Shown: positions 27,575-37,583, counted from the first letter of the stretch. The stretch: DNA of 64,000 nt from Nocardia beijingensis NBRC 16342 (GCF_001612785.1 NZ_BDBC01000020.1:1-64000), one strand, 5' to 3'. The notes: generated by a model not told the origin, from the letters alone. Program-made: numbers and translations.

Positions 27575-29872
27575 ATGCACCGAAACGGACCGAGCCGCGA
27601 CATCGACGAGTCCGAGTTGACGGTGACCCCGCCCGAGGAGCAGGCCGCGGGCGTCACCGCCGTGGCGGTGGCGTTGAAACGCTCGATCGAGGAGATGGGC
27701 GTCGTGCGCACCGCGCGCACCCTGGCGCGGGTCAATCAGGTGCACGGCTTCGACTGCCCCGGCTGCGCGTGGCCGGAACCGACCGGCCACCGCAGGCCCG
27801 CAGAGTTCTGCGAGAACGGCGCGAAGGCCGTCGCCGAGGAAGCAACGCTGCGCACGGTGACTCCCGAGTTCTTCGCCGCTCATTCCGTGGCGGAGCTGAA
27901 CGAGAAGTCCGGCTATTGGCTCGGGCAGCAGGGCAGGCTGACGCACCCGATGGTGCTGCGGCCCGGCGACACCCACTACCGGCCGATCGCCTGGGACGAC
28001 GCTTACCGTTTGATCGCCGACACGCTGCGCGGACTGGCCTCGCCGGACGAAGCGGTGTTCTACACCTCCGGCCGCACCAGCAACGAGACCGCGTTCCTCT
28101 ACCAGCTGCTGGTGCGCAGCTTCGGCACCAACAACCTGCCGGACTGCTCCAACATGTGCCACGAGTCCTCCGGCGCGGCGCTGTCGAACTCGATCGGCAT
28201 CGGCAAGGGCTCGGTCTCCATCGATGACTTCGCCAAGGCCGACCTGATCGTCGTCGCGGGGCAGAATCCGGGCACCAACCATCCCCGGATGCTCAGCGCG
28301 CTGGCCGAGGCCAAGGCGAAAGGCGCCAGGATCGTCGCGGTGAACCCTCTGCCCGAGACCGGGCTGCTCGGCTTCCGGGACCCGCAGACGATCAAGGGCG
28401 TCACCACCGGAGTGCCGATCGCCGACGACTTCCTGCAGATCCGCCTCGGCGGCGATATGGCCCTGTTCCAGGCGCTGGGCCGCCTCCTGCTGGAAGCCGA
28501 GGATCGCGCGCCGGGCACGGTGGTCGACCTGGCGTTCGTCGACGCGCACTGCGCGGGCTACGCCGAGTACGAAAAGCACGTGCGCACGGTCGATTTCGAC
28601 ACCGTGCTGGAGGCGACGGGCCTGTCCATGGCCGAGCTCGAGCACACCGCCGAGCTGTTCGCCCGCTCACGCAACATCATCCTGTGCTGGGCGATGGGCC
28701 TCACCCAGCAGACCCATGCCGTGGCCACCATCGAGGAGGCCACCAACCTGCTGCTGCTGCGCGGCATGATCGGCAAGCCGGGCGCGGGCGTGTGCCCGGT
28801 GCGCGGTCACTCGAATGTGCAGGGCGACCGAACCATGGGCATCTGGGAGAAGATGCCCGCCGCGTTCCTCGACGCCCTCGACCGCGAGTTCGGCATCGCC
28901 AGCCCGCGCGAGCACGGCTTCGACACCGTCGCCGCCATCCGCGCCATGCGCGACGGACGGGCGAAAGTGTTCGTCGGCATGGGCGGCAACTTCGTCTCCG
29001 CGACCCCCGACACCGCCGTGACCGAGGCCGCGCTGCGCGGCTGCGCGCTCACCGTGCAGGTCTCCACCAAACTCAACCGCAGCCACGTCGTGCACGGCCG
29101 CACCGCGCTCATCCTGCCGACGCTCGGGCGTACCGACCTCGACCTCGCCCCCGACGGCGGCAAGAACCAAGTCTCGGTGGAGGACTCGATGTCGATGGTG
29201 CACCTGTCCACCGGACGGTTGAAGCCGGTGAGCGACCACCTGCGCAGTGAAGTCGCCATCGTCTGCGAACTCGCCCATGCGCTCTTCGGCCCCGATCACG
29301 CGGTGCCGTGGGCGCGCTTCGCCCGCGACTACGACAGCATCCGCGACGCCATCGCCCGCGTCGTGCCCGGCTGCGCCGACTACAACGCGAGAGTCCGCGA
29401 CCGCAACGGCTTCCAGCTACCGCATCCGCCGCGCGACGCCCGCGAATTCCGCACCGCCACCGGCAAGGCCAATTTCGCCGTCAACGAGCTGACCTGGCTG
29501 CCGGTCCCTGAAGGCAGACTGATCCTGCAAACCCTGCGCAGCCACGACCAGTACAACACCACGATCTACGGCCTCGACGACCGCTACCGCGGCATCCACA
29601 ACGGCCGCAAAGTGGTGCTGGTCCATCCCGACGACATCACCGCGTTCGGTTTCCGCGACGGCGATCTGGTCGACATCGTCTCCGAATGGACCGACGGCAC
29701 CAAGCGCCGCGTCGAAGGCTTCCGCCTGGTCTCCTACCCCACACCGCGCGGCAACGCCGCCGCCTACTATCCCGAGACCAATCCCCTGGTACCGCTGGAC
29801 CACGTCGCGAAACGATCGAACACGCCCGTCTCCAAAGCGGTCACCATTCGGTTCGAGGCGAGCAAGGCATGA
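27575..29872 (+). CDS. fdhF: FdhF/YdeP family molybdopterin oxidoreductase
   Basis: The protein has 765 residues from ATG 27575, with GGGGAGGA about 10 nt upstream. The N-terminal CPGCAWPEP ... CENGAKAV cysteines could ligate an Fe-S cluster. The molybdopterin domain includes [23 protein letters not shown] and [11 protein letters not shown], and the C-terminal dinucleotide-binding domain has [14 protein letters not shown]. This is the M. tuberculosis Rv2900c type, called formate dehydrogenase H-like, though formate activity is not proven for the family. fdhD downstream supports a Mo-bisMGD enzyme. No separate small subunit is present. Confidence 0.9.
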   Translation: MHRNGPSRDIDESELTVTPPEEQAAGVTAVAVALKRSIEEMGVVRTARTLARVNQVHGFDCPGCAWPEPTGHRRPAEFCENGAKAVAEEATLRTVTPEFFAAHSVAELNEKSGYWLGQQGRLTHPMVLRPGDTHYRPIAWDDAYRLIADTLRGLASPDEAVFYTSGRTSNETAFLYQLLVRSFGTNNLPDCSNMCHESSGAALSNSIGIGKGSVSIDDFAKADLIVVAGQNPGTNHPRMLSALAEAKAKGARIVAVNPLPETGLLGFRDPQTIKGVTTGVPIADDFLQIRLGGDMALFQALGRLLLEAEDRAPGTVVDLAFVDAHCAGYAEYEKHVRTVDFDTVLEATGLSMAELEHTAELFARSRNIILCWAMGLTQQTHAVATIEEATNLLLLRGMIGKPGAGVCPVRGHSNVQGDRTMGIWEKMPAAFLDALDREFGIASPREHGFDTVAAIRAMRDGRAKVFVGMGGNFVSATPDTAVTEAALRGCALTVQVSTKLNRSHVVHGRTALILPTLGRTDLDLAPDGGKNQVSVEDSMSMVHLSTGRLKPVSDHLRSEVAIVCELAHALFGPDHAVPWARFARDYDSIRDAIARVVPGCADYNARVRDRNGFQLPHPPRDAREFRTATGKANFAVNELTWLPVPEGRLILQTLRSHDQYNTTIYGLDDRYRGIHNGRKVVLVHPDDITAFGFRDGDLVDIVSEWTDGTKRRVEGFRLVSYPTPRGNAAAYYPETNPLVPLDHVAKRSNTPVSKAVTIRFEASKA

Positions 29873-29997
29873 CCAACCGGGTCCGGCCACAGGACAGCGC
29901 GGCCCCACACGGGCTCGCTCGCGCCGCCGGGGAACGCCGCGCGGGCGGCACGCCCCGCGCGATGAGCGCCCCTCGCCCCGAAGGGGACACGGCATGA
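29869..29997 (+). CDS. 42-codon mini-ORF bridging fdhF and fdhD
   Basis: ATG 29869 overlaps the fdhF stop (ATGA), and its TGA 29995-29997 overlaps the fdhD ATG (ATGA), so the ORF exactly fills the gap with two 4-nt overlaps. The peptide [20 protein letters not shown]... is Arg/Ala/Pro-rich with no known domain. It may only couple translation, or be a real microprotein. Confidence 0.35.
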   Translation: MTNRVRPQDSAAPHGLARAAGERRAGGTPRAMSAPRPEGDTA

Positions 29998-30833
29998 GCC
30001 GCGTCACCGCCCGCCGCCGGATGCGCCGGATCTCCTCCAGCGGAGAGATCCACCGCCCGGACACGCTCGCCGTCGAAGAACCCCTCGAGATCCGCATCGG
30101 CGGGCAACCGCTGACGGTCACCATGCGCACCCCCGGCAACGACATCGACCTGGTGCACGGATTCCTGCTGAGCGAAGACGTGATCGGCTCCGCGGAGGAC
30201 ATCGTGGCCGCCCGCTATTGCGCGGGCACCGACGACCAGGGCCGCAACACCTACAACGTCCTCGACATCACTCTGCGCACCCCTGTCCCGGTCCCGGCTC
30301 GTTCCTTCCTCACCACAGGCGCCTGCGGACTGTGCGGAAAGACGGCCCTGGACGAGGTCCGTACCCGTACCCGGTTTCCGTTGCCCGCCGGCGGCCCGGT
30401 GGTGGATACCCGGGTGCTCGCCGCGATGCCCGGCCTGCTGCGCGACCGCCAATCGGTGTTCGAGGCCACCGGCGGCTTGCACGCCGCGGGCCTGTTCACC
30501 GCCGACGGCGAAGCACTCGCGGTGCGCGAGGACATCGGCAGGCACAACGCGGTGGACAAGGTGATCGGCTGGGCACTGCGCGAATCCCTGATACCCGCCC
30601 ATGATTCGGTGCTGATCGTGAGCGGGCGCGCGTCGTTCGAACTGGTGCAGAAGGCCGTCATGGCCGGAATCCCGATGCTCGGCGCGGTCTCGGCGCCGAG
30701 CTCGCTCGCGGTCGATCTCGCCGCTGACGCCGGACTCAGCCTGGTCGGCTTCCTCCGCGGCGACACCATGAACGTCTACACCGTCCCGGAGCGGATCCGC
30801 GCCGTGCCGGGCGCGGACTCGTTGTTGGCCTGA
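29994..30833 (+). CDS. fdhD: FdhD sulfurtransferase for formate dehydrogenase maturation
   Basis: FdhD moves sulphur from IscS to the molybdenum cofactor of formate dehydrogenase. The protein has 279 residues. The catalytic CxxC is in [16 protein letters not shown], and the family motif [17 protein letters not shown] follows. The start overlaps the mini-ORF stop; AAGGGG lies 7 nt upstream. The partner is fdhF. Confidence 0.95.
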   Translation: MSRVTARRRMRRISSSGEIHRPDTLAVEEPLEIRIGGQPLTVTMRTPGNDIDLVHGFLLSEDVIGSAEDIVAARYCAGTDDQGRNTYNVLDITLRTPVPVPARSFLTTGACGLCGKTALDEVRTRTRFPLPAGGPVVDTRVLAAMPGLLRDRQSVFEATGGLHAAGLFTADGEALAVREDIGRHNAVDKVIGWALRESLIPAHDSVLIVSGRASFELVQKAVMAGIPMLGAVSAPSSLAVDLAADAGLSLVGFLRGDTMNVYTVPERIRAVPGADSLLA

Positions 30834-30913
30834 CTCACTATTGCCCGCGCCGGACGCCCGTTCTACCGTGACTGCACGGCGCCGGAACGGATTCTGCGAG
30901 AACGGAGCGGCCG

Positions 30914-31498
30914 ATGCGGATCTCGGTGGAGGGGAACTCCGATGGCCTGCGGGTGCGGATGCGGTTCGAGCAGTACCGCCGCCTGCTGCTGACGCGGATC
31001 GTGCTGGCCGTCTTGGCGGTGCAAGGAGCGATCGTCGGGCTCTGGGCCACGCTCGCGCCGCACTCCTGGTACACGAGTTTTCCGGGTTTCGGCGCCCGAT
31101 GGGTCGCGTCGGACGGCCCGTACAACCACCATCTGGCAGCCGACGTGGGGGCCTTCTTCCTGGCGCTGACCGCGGTGACGATCGCCGCGCTGGTGGTCAA
31201 CCGGACCACCGCGGCCCGGATCGCGGGCGTCGGCTGGCTCACCTTCGGTGTGCCCCATTTCCTGTACCACGTCCTGCACCAGCCCGCGGAGCTCGGCGCA
31301 GCCGGCTTCACCGCCAGCCTGATCGCGGCGTTGTTGCTGGTGGTCGGCGGAGCGGTCTGCCTCTTCCTGCCGCCACGGGGCGAGTTGCCCCTCTCGGAGC
31401 CGCGACCGGTGACGCTGCGTTTCCCGCGCCGCCGTCCGCCGAGCGGCAAACCCGGCAGCCGAGTCCGGGACGCCCGTGGGAGATCACCACGGGCGTGA
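30914..31498 (+). CDS. Four-helix integral membrane protein, unknown
   Basis: The protein has 194 residues. Four hydrophobic segments are visible (IVLAVLAVQGAIVGLWATL, DVGAFFLALTAVTIAALVV, GVGWLTFGVPHFLYHVL, ASLIAALLLVVGGAVCLFL), with a basic Arg-rich tail. FGVPHFLYHVLHQP carries three His at a membrane edge. Start 30914 has GGAG 7 nt upstream; ATG 30959 is an alternative. The domain is unrecognised; it is convergent with mIHF. Confidence 0.7.
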   Translation: MRISVEGNSDGLRVRMRFEQYRRLLLTRIVLAVLAVQGAIVGLWATLAPHSWYTSFPGFGARWVASDGPYNHHLAADVGAFFLALTAVTIAALVVNRTTAARIAGVGWLTFGVPHFLYHVLHQPAELGAAGFTASLIAALLLVVGGAVCLFLPPRGELPLSEPRPVTLRFPRRRPPSGKPGSRVRDARGRSPRA

Positions 31499-31545
31499 TC
31501 CGGTGAATCCGCGGATGACGCCGCGTCTTCCGAATTCCCCGCCCG

Positions 31546-31860
31546 TCAGTCCTTCAGCGCTTCGAGCAGTGCCGCCCGCTGACGCGCCCCGAGCCCACCG
31601 ATCCGGCGATCCTCCGGGATCTCCGCCTGGTCCATCAACTTCGCGGCCTTCACCGGCCCGACACCGGGCAGCGCCTTGATCACCGCCGCGACCTTCGTCT
31701 TCTTCACCAGTTCGTCGGAGTCGGCCTTCTTCAGCAGATCCGCGACCGAAACCTTGCCCGCCTTCACCTTGCCGATCAGTTCGGAGCGTGCCTTGCGGAC
31801 CGCAGCCGCCTTGGCCAAGGCCTCGGTGCGCTGCTCTGCGGTCATGGTAGGCAGTGCCAT
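31546..31860 (-). CDS. mihF: Mycobacterial-type integration host factor (mIHF)
   Basis: The protein has 104 residues from ATG 31860, where GGAGGAGAC touches the start. It begins MALPTMTAEQRTEALAKAAA and contains the helix-two-turn-helix core VIKALPGVGPVKAAKLMDQ. This is the essential actinobacterial nucleoid protein (Rv1388 in M. tuberculosis), which bends DNA and affects global transcription. It is not related to E. coli IHF. Confidence 0.95.
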   Translation of the reverse strand: MALPTMTAEQRTEALAKAAAVRKARSELIGKVKAGKVSVADLLKKADSDELVKKTKVAAVIKALPGVGPVKAAKLMDQAEIPEDRRIGGLGARQRAALLEALKD

Positions 31861-32211
31861 GTCTCCTCCGCTTCCACTCGTCACTCGAACATCTGGTTGA
31901 CCGGACCGAGTAAACAGCACGGCACCGGGAGCGCAAGCTCGACACACCGCGCGCGAACAGCGGAAATAGCGATGAATTTCCCCGCTCCGCGCCGTCGGAA
32001 CCGGTGAACGGCCGACGCTCGCCGGACGAAAAGGACGAAAGGACCATCACCTCACGCGGCTGTTCCGCAGCCGGTTCGGCTCACCCGATGGCTCATGCCG
32101 AACACGGGGCGCCTCCGGCAGCGACTCGGCTGTCGCGCGGTAACACGAGGGCCGGTGTTCCCGACAAAGTCAACAGATGCCGAGCGCGGGTCATGGTTCA
32201 ACGGCGAACCT

Positions 32212-32239
32212 GGGGGGGGGGATCAACGGCGATCCCCCC
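32212..32239. repeat. Ten-G run forming a strong hairpin
   Basis: Ten G (32212-32221) begin a hairpin GGGGGGATC-6-GATCCCCCC (32216-32224 and 32231-32239). It could be a terminator or a slippage-prone tract. Confidence 0.6.
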
Positions 32240-32703
32240 GAGCCCGCTCGAGTGACTCCGAGCGGCCCCTTCACCCCGCACAACAGAACAACGTCCGGTT
32301 CGCACGGACGACATGACGGCAGGAGGCCGAGCCCCCGCCGGGAACGCCTTCGTCCGCGGTACTGAGCACGAGCCCGCCAGACGATCCGGCGCGGACCATC
32401 ACCGCGTCGCGGCGACCGCCGTGCGCTGCCTCGCCGTCGGGTTCAACGCTCCCTTCACGCTCGCGGCCGACGCTTACCGGCGCAGCGCCCTCATCTCGCC
32501 GCGCCGGGTGCACCGCGTCGCGAGCGGCGACCGGACGATGTTCCACCTTTCCGAATCCCGGTTCACGCACCGCACCCACGTTCGCCGCCGCCGGATGACG
32601 CGCGCCGGTCAGCCACGCCCTGCTCCTCCACCGCAGCGCGGACGGGTCTACCGAACGAAGCGAAGGGATCGAATCGGGCGCGCCGACGCGCTAGGCTACG
32701 AAC

Positions 32704-32717
32704 TAGAACACGTTTCA
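32704..32717 (+). promoter_or_regulatory. KstR-type operator
   Basis: TAGAACACGTTTCA fits TNNAAC-NN-GTTNNA, the motif of KstR, the cholesterol-catabolism repressor of mycolic actinobacteria. It lies 17 nt upstream of a steroid-isomerase-like gene. Confidence 0.65.
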
Positions 32718-32733
32718 CTTCGAAGGAGACTCG

Positions 32734-33111
32734 GTGCCCAAGCAGATACGCGACGTGGTCGAGCAGTACGTCAAGCTGGTCGGGTCCGGCCCGACCGAGG
32801 ACATCGTCGCGCTCTACGCGCCCGACGCGATCGTCGAGGACCCCGTCGGCACCGCGCCCAAGCAGGGCCACGACGCCATCCGCGAGTTCTACGAAGTGCT
32901 CGCCGCACTGGATCGGGAGACCGAACTGCGGCCGGAAGATGTCAGGATCGCGGGCAATCAGGCCGCGTTCCCGTTCACCATCGTCACCAAGGTCGGCGGA
33001 CAGCGCTTCGTCCTGTCGCCGATCGACGTGATGGAGTTCGACGAGGAAGGCCGGATCACCGGGATGCGCGCCTACTGGAGCCAGGAGGACATGCGGGTCG
33101 AGCCCGAGTAG
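32734..33111 (+). CDS. Ketosteroid-isomerase-like (NTF2 fold) protein
   Basis: The protein has 125 residues and GTG 32734 with AAGGAG 5 nt upstream. VEQYVKLVGSGPTEDIVALY and APDAIVEDPVG match the steroid delta-isomerase branch of the NTF2-like fold, where the first Asp after the tyrosine region and the later Asp/Glu pocket are catalytic. It would isomerise delta-5- to delta-4-3-ketosteroids. The KstR-type box supports a role in steroid breakdown. Many NTF2 proteins are not isomerases, so biochemical identity is inferred. Confidence 0.75.
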   Translation: MPKQIRDVVEQYVKLVGSGPTEDIVALYAPDAIVEDPVGTAPKQGHDAIREFYEVLAALDRETELRPEDVRIAGNQAAFPFTIVTKVGGQRFVLSPIDVMEFDEEGRITGMRAYWSQEDMRVEPE

Positions 33112-33217
33112 CGCGCGACGGCCGGGTGCGCCACGTCACATCGCGGCCCCATCACATTCCGGCGCGGTCTCTCGTCCGAGAAGTAGGAACCACATCCGCT
33201 GATCGAAGGAGATCGAC

Positions 33218-33787
33218 ATGGGCGCCACCCGTATCGCCGCCGTCACCCCGCAGCAGGCCGGACCGACGACCAAGCTGCTGTACCGGCTGGCCAAGCGCCG
33301 CTTCCGTGAAGTGCCGGAGCCCTTCGCCGTCACCGCCAACCACCCGAAACTGCTGCGCGCGAACGCGGTCCACGAGACCATGGTCGACAAGGCCAGCACC
33401 GCTCTCCCCGCCGTCATCCGCGAGATCGCGGTCTATCGCACGGCGTGGACGATCGGGTGCTCCTGGTGCGTCGACTTCGGCGCCATGCTCATGCGCCTGG
33501 GCGAGCTGGACGTCGCGCGGCTGGAACACATCGCCGACTACGCGACCTCGCCGTTGTACTCCGACGACGAGCGCGCCGCCATCGCCTACGCCGACGCGAT
33601 GACCGCGACGCCGACCACGGTCACCGACGAACAGGTCGCCGACCTGGAGCGGCGGTTCGGCCGTGCGGGCGTGATCGAGCTCAGCTACCAGATCGCGCTG
33701 GAAAACTCACGCGCCAGGTTCAATTCGGCGCTGGGCATCACCGCCCAGGGCTTCAGCACCGATTCCTGCCGCGTGCCCTGGGCGTGA
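33218..33787 (+). CDS. Carboxymuconolactone decarboxylase/AhpD-like protein
   Basis: The protein has 189 residues; ATG 33218 with GAAGGAG upstream. RTAWTIGCSWCVDFGAML carries the CxxC motif with a nearby His-less variant of the AhpD site, and LSYQIALENSRARFNSALG is the second CMD helix. Family members act as alkylhydroperoxidase partners or are of unknown function. It lies 106 nt after the isomerase-like gene on the same strand. Confidence 0.85.
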   Translation: MGATRIAAVTPQQAGPTTKLLYRLAKRRFREVPEPFAVTANHPKLLRANAVHETMVDKASTALPAVIREIAVYRTAWTIGCSWCVDFGAMLMRLGELDVARLEHIADYATSPLYSDDERAAIAYADAMTATPTTVTDEQVADLERRFGRAGVIELSYQIALENSRARFNSALGITAQGFSTDSCRVPWA

Positions 33788-34012
33788 AAACGGCCGCGGC
33801 GCTGCGGAAATCGTCCGGGCTCACCTGGCACTTCAGCGCCGCGTCCGCTCCGGGCTGTCGCTCCGGCCCGGAATGCACTAAGAATAAGAGGTGTTGACGT
33901 CGCCTGGCCGTGCCGCGGCCTGCGAGCTATCTTCGCGAGTTCGGTTGCGTAATAGGCCGTGTCGGCGTCTTCGGTGTCTCGAGTTCCCCTCCGCCCGACC
34001 GTTTGGAGCCGC

Positions 34013-34894
34013 ATGCTCGACGAACAGACCCCCGACGACGACGTCGCACGGCTGGCCAGACGAGTCGAGAAGGCCCGCGGCCGGCTCGCCTACCAGTTCG
34101 ACCCCGCGCTGACCGGCGCGCTGTCGGAGGAGGAGTTGCTCGCCGAACGCGAACTGGCCGAACGCATCCGGACCCAGGACCGCGACCAGCGCTGGAAGCA
34201 CGCCGAGGCGGGCGCCGCCGCCTCCGACCGGGCGCGGCACACCGCGGAGGCCATCGAGAAGGCCGAGATCAGAGACCTGCTGCTGGCGCGAAAGGCGATC
34301 GCCGCGCAGCGGCGCGCCTCCAGCCCGCACGCCAGGCTGGCCTCGCTGTACCGGCACCGCTCCTGGTCGCTCGGCGCGCTGGCCGGCGTCGTCGCCGCCG
34401 GAATGCTGTGGTCGGCGGTCAACGTCCAGCACAACATCGCGCCGGGTGGGCCGGACGACCCGCTGTACTGGTTCAGCTACCTGCTCGAGGCGATGATCAG
34501 CGTGTCGCTGATCATCATCATGATCGGCACGAACAAGGTCACCGAATGGGGCGTGCTGGACAGCCGCAGCCAGGTGGCGGCGGCCGAGATGGCTTTGCTC
34601 GCGCTCACCGTGGGGCTGAACACCTACCCGTACGTGAGCGCGGGGCGGTGGTTCGACGCGGGCGTGCACGGAGTCGCCCCGGTGATGATCGGCGTCGCCC
34701 TGCTCATCCACGATGCCGCGAGCGCGCGATACGGACGTGCGATCGGCTACGCCACCGAGCAGGTGCGCAGTCTGCCCGACCCGACGGGGCACGACCCCTT
34801 GCCGGAACGCTCCCCGGCGGACAGCCTGTCCAGCGCGGACGTCGACTTCCCGGTGGATCTGCGCAACCCCGTCGTCCAGGGCGCACACGGCTAG
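34013..34894 (+). CDS. Membrane protein with N-terminal coiled coil, unknown
   Basis: The protein has 293 residues from ATG 34013, with GGAG 5 nt upstream. Residues 1-110 are charged and helical (ARRVEKARGRLAYQF; AEAIEKAEIRDLLLARKAIA). Four membrane segments follow (SLGALAGVVAAGMLWS, SYLLEAMISVSLIIIMIG, EMALLALTVGLNTYPYV, GVAPVMIGVALLIHDA), then an acidic tail. The layout resembles DUF2637/SpdB-type membrane proteins of actinobacterial mobile elements, but I see no other transfer genes. Function is open. Confidence 0.65.
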   Translation: MLDEQTPDDDVARLARRVEKARGRLAYQFDPALTGALSEEELLAERELAERIRTQDRDQRWKHAEAGAAASDRARHTAEAIEKAEIRDLLLARKAIAAQRRASSPHARLASLYRHRSWSLGALAGVVAAGMLWSAVNVQHNIAPGGPDDPLYWFSYLLEAMISVSLIIIMIGTNKVTEWGVLDSRSQVAAAEMALLALTVGLNTYPYVSAGRWFDAGVHGVAPVMIGVALLIHDAASARYGRAIGYATEQVRSLPDPTGHDPLPERSPADSLSSADVDFPVDLRNPVVQGAHG

Positions 34895-35005
34895 GTCTAT
34901 ACCGCTGCGGCGCAGCACAAGTCGTTCGGAAGCGGCGCGCCTACCCGCACATGACAGCGACAGTGTTCGAGCCGTCGTCCGGGTGCTGGTCGTACGCCCG
35001 GATGA

Positions 35006-35272
35006 TCAGTACGGATATCGCCGTTCGACGGCGTCCTTGGCCTCTTTGAGGCCGCACCCGGTGAGTTCGCGATACCGCTTGATCGCGTGAATCTTCTTGC
35101 CCTGCGCGAGAAGCGCATCGACTTCGGCCATGCCGTCGCCGTGCGGGACCGACGGCACGGCACGCGGCGGCGCGGCCGAAGCAGGCGCTTCGATGCCCAG
35201 ATGGCGCATGATCAGATCGAGCTTGGCGTGCAGGGCGTCGACCTCGCGCTCCAAGCGCCGGTTGGCGAACAT
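35006..35272 (-). CDS. Mini ribosomal L7/L12 C-terminal-domain protein
   Basis: The protein has 88 residues. The N-terminus is a short coiled coil (MFANRRLEREVDALHAKLDL). The C-terminus (about 48-88) KKIHAIKRYRELTGCGLKEA ends DAVERRYPY and matches the factor-binding C-terminal domain of L7/L12, but the ribosome-anchoring N-terminal domain is absent. It could mimic L12 in contacting translation factors or act elsewhere. The adjacent STAS gene is on the same strand, 27 nt upstream. Confidence 0.75.
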   Translation of the reverse strand: MFANRRLEREVDALHAKLDLIMRHLGIEAPASAAPPRAVPSVPHGDGMAEVDALLAQGKKIHAIKRYRELTGCGLKEAKDAVERRYPY

Positions 35273-35299
35273 GCCCCGATGGTAACGACCGGAACCGCC

Positions 35300-35710
35300 T
35301 CACGCCGCGTCGAGCACGGCGTCGGCGAGATTCGACATGGTCTCGAAGCGCGCCAGGTCACCGGCCAGCTCCAACAGCCGGTCCACGCACCGGGGCCCGG
35401 TGACCAGGCGCATCCTGCGGCCGGTCTCGGCCAGCATGGACCGCGCGTCGACCAGCACATGCAGCCCGGCGACCCCGAAGAAGGTGACCTTCGACAGATC
35501 GACCACTACCAAGGGCGCCGCCGTACCCAGCGAGCCGATCAGCCTGCGGCGAAACACTTCGGCGGTGTAATGATCGACTTCGCCGGCCAGCGCGCACAGC
35601 GTGACGGAATCGCTCGGCACGGTGACGGAGATCTTGAGCCGCTCGGCGGGATGATCGGCATTGCGAGCCGCGGTGAGAACGTACGAGGGATTGGCCAAGC
35701 CTGCCGACAT
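35300..35710 (-). CDS. STAS-domain anti-sigma-factor antagonist-like protein
   Basis: The protein has 136 residues and STAS folds at about 25-130. The conserved VVVDLSKVTFFGVAGLHVL has Gly-Val-Ala-Gly where antagonists such as SpoIIAA have Asp-Ser-Ser-Gly, so the phosphoacceptor serine is missing. It may be a constitutive or unregulated binder of an anti-sigma kinase, or have another role. No kinase gene is near; the mini-L12 gene follows on the same strand. Confidence 0.8.
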   Translation of the reverse strand: MSAGLANPSYVLTAARNADHPAERLKISVTVPSDSVTLCALAGEVDHYTAEVFRRRLIGSLGTAAPLVVVDLSKVTFFGVAGLHVLVDARSMLAETGRRMRLVTGPRCVDRLLELAGDLARFETMSNLADAVLDAA

Positions 35711-35729
35711 GAGGACCTCGGTCCAGTCG

Positions 35730-35748
35730 CCCGCGAGCCGCTCGCGGG
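35730..35748 (-). terminator. Hairpin downstream of clpX
   Basis: CCCGCGAG-3-CTCGCGGG is an 8-bp perfect stem 91 nt after the clpX stop and 20 nt before the STAS start; it may end clpX transcription. Confidence 0.4.
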
Positions 35749-35839
35749 AATCATGCGCCCCGGCGCGGAACGCCGGAACTAGGCTGTTTGTTCAACCCTC
35801 ACGAAGGAGTACCCACTACCACGGGCCGCCACACCCGAA

Positions 35840-37120
35840 TTACGCGGACTTCTCCCGGCGCTCCGGCCGCTGCGCCTTGCGCGGCACGATGGTGGGCAGG
35901 ACGTTGTCGTTGACCGTGTCCGCGTTGACGACCACCTTGGCGACGTCGTCGCGACTGGGGATGTCGTACATCGCGGGCTGCAGGACTTCCTCCATGATCG
36001 CCCGCAGGCCACGCGCGCCGGTGCCGCGCAGAATCGCCTGATCGGCGACCGCCTCCAGCGCGTCGTCGGTGAACTCGAGATCGACCCCGTCCATCTCGAA
36101 CAGCCGGACGTACTGCTTGACCAGCGCGTTCTTCGGCTCGGAGAGGATCTTGACCAGCGATTCCTTGTCCAGGTTGGTCACCGAGGCGACCACGGGCAGA
36201 CGGCCGATGAATTCGGGGATCAGACCGAACTTGATCAGGTCCTCCGGCATGACGTCGGCGAAATGATCGGTGGTGTCGATCTCGGCCTTGGAGCGCACCT
36301 CGGCGCCGAAACCGATGCCGCGGTGGCCGGTGCGGTCGGAGATGATCTTCTCCAGACCGGCGAAGGCGCCCGCCACGATGAACAGCACGTTGGTGGTGTC
36401 GATCTGGATGAACTCCTGGTGCGGGTGCTTGCGCCCGCCCTGCGGCGGCACGCTCGCCTGGGTGCCCTCCAGGATCTTCAGCAGGGCCTGCTGCACGCCC
36501 TCACCGGAGACGTCCCTGGTGATCGACGGGTTCTCGCTCTTGCGGGCGATCTTGTCGACCTCGTCGATGTAGATGATGCCCGTCTCGGCGCGCTTGACGT
36601 CGTAGTCGGCGGCCTGGATCAGCTTCAGCAGGATGTTCTCGACGTCCTCGCCGACATACCCGGCCTCGGTCAGCGCGGTGGCGTCGGCGATGGCGAACGG
36701 GACGTTCAGCATCTTCGCCAGCGTCTGGGCCAGATAGGTCTTGCCGCAGCCGGTGGGACCGAGCATCAGGATGTTGGACTTGGCCAGCTCGACGGTCTCG
36801 CCGCGGCTGTCGCGCCCCTTGTCGCCCGCCTGGATGCGCTTGTAGTGGTTGTAGACGGCCACCGCGAGAGTGCGCTTGGCGGTGTCCTGGCCGATGACGT
36901 AGTTCTCCAGGAACTCCCGGATCTCGGCGGGCTTGGGCAGCTCATCGAGCTTCACCTCGCTGGATTCGGCGAGTTCCTCCTCGATGATCTCGTTGCAGAG
37001 ATCGATGCACTCGTCGCAGATGTACACCCCTGGTCCCGCAATGAGCTTCTTGACCTGCTTCTGGCTCTTTCCGCAGAACGAGCACTTCAGCAGATCGCCG
37101 CCATCTCCGATGCGCGCCAT
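35840..37120 (-). CDS. clpX: ATP-dependent Clp protease ATPase subunit ClpX
   Basis: This AAA+ unfoldase feeds substrates to ClpP. It has 426 residues from ATG 37120, the family length; the frame runs on upstream but the known N-terminus begins [20 protein letters not shown]. The zinc domain has CSFC...CDEC, Walker A is [14 protein letters not shown], Walker B is [10 protein letters not shown], and the pore and IGF-type loops are present. It lies downstream of clpP1-clpP2 but 463 nt away, so it may have its own promoter. Confidence 0.98.
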   Translation of the reverse strand: MARIGDGGDLLKCSFCGKSQKQVKKLIAGPGVYICDECIDLCNEIIEEELAESSEVKLDELPKPAEIREFLENYVIGQDTAKRTLAVAVYNHYKRIQAGDKGRDSRGETVELAKSNILMLGPTGCGKTYLAQTLAKMLNVPFAIADATALTEAGYVGEDVENILLKLIQAADYDVKRAETGIIYIDEVDKIARKSENPSITRDVSGEGVQQALLKILEGTQASVPPQGGRKHPHQEFIQIDTTNVLFIVAGAFAGLEKIISDRTGHRGIGFGAEVRSKAEIDTTDHFADVMPEDLIKFGLIPEFIGRLPVVASVTNLDKESLVKILSEPKNALVKQYVRLFEMDGVDLEFTDDALEAVADQAILRGTGARGLRAIMEEVLQPAMYDIPSRDDVAKVVVNADTVNDNVLPTIVPRKAQRPERREKSA

Positions 37121-37583
37121 CTCGTGGGTCCCTACTTCCTTGTCCGCGTGCAACCGTCCGTCCAGGTTGCCAGCTGTCCACCACTTTCGCAGCCGCAAAC
37201 GCATCGGCTGATCTCGTGGCCGGTGGGGCAGTGCCGTCAACCGGGAGCAAAGGTCCCTAGGTTGACCGTACCCGGTGTTCGGGATGGAGGTCGACAACTC
37301 GCGCATGTTTCTCGCGCGGGTTGTGCGAGTCGTCACGACGCCGAAGCGCGAAGCCCTCGCCGGAGCCGCGTCGACACCTCCGCACCGCCCGCCGCGCCGC
37401 GCCGTCGGTTCGAACGAATTCTCGAATCCGAGGTGGGGCGTGGGCGGTCCGGCCGGGCGGTATGCCCGATTGCGTACTCCCCGGCCGGAATTCCCCTGTC
37501 ACGAAGCAATTCAGAGCGGACCGCCGCCGGGATCGGCAATTCGCCCCGCCGTCCCGGACCAGCCGGAAACGGCGATTCGCGCC
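37121..37583. other. Intergenic region clpX-clpP2 (463 bp)
   Basis: It probably contains the clpX promoter. No gene or clear terminator is seen. Confidence 0.5.

Larger units (their letters stand above)
31861..32733. other. Gene-poor region between mihF and the steroid-isomerase-like gene (873 bp)
   Basis: It holds the mihF promoter, a ten-G run with a strong hairpin, and a KstR-type box next to the downstream gene. Short open frames here have no ribosome site and no recognisable protein. Confidence 0.6.

Noticed and set aside
32004..32255. 83-codon ORF in the mihF-isomerase gap
   Set aside because: No ribosome site and a composition like random high-GC sequence; it also spans the ten-G run.
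33796..33842. GCGGCGCTG/CAGCGCCGC inverted repeat after the AhpD-like gene
   Set aside because: The loop is 29 nt and no T-tract follows, so termination is not supported.
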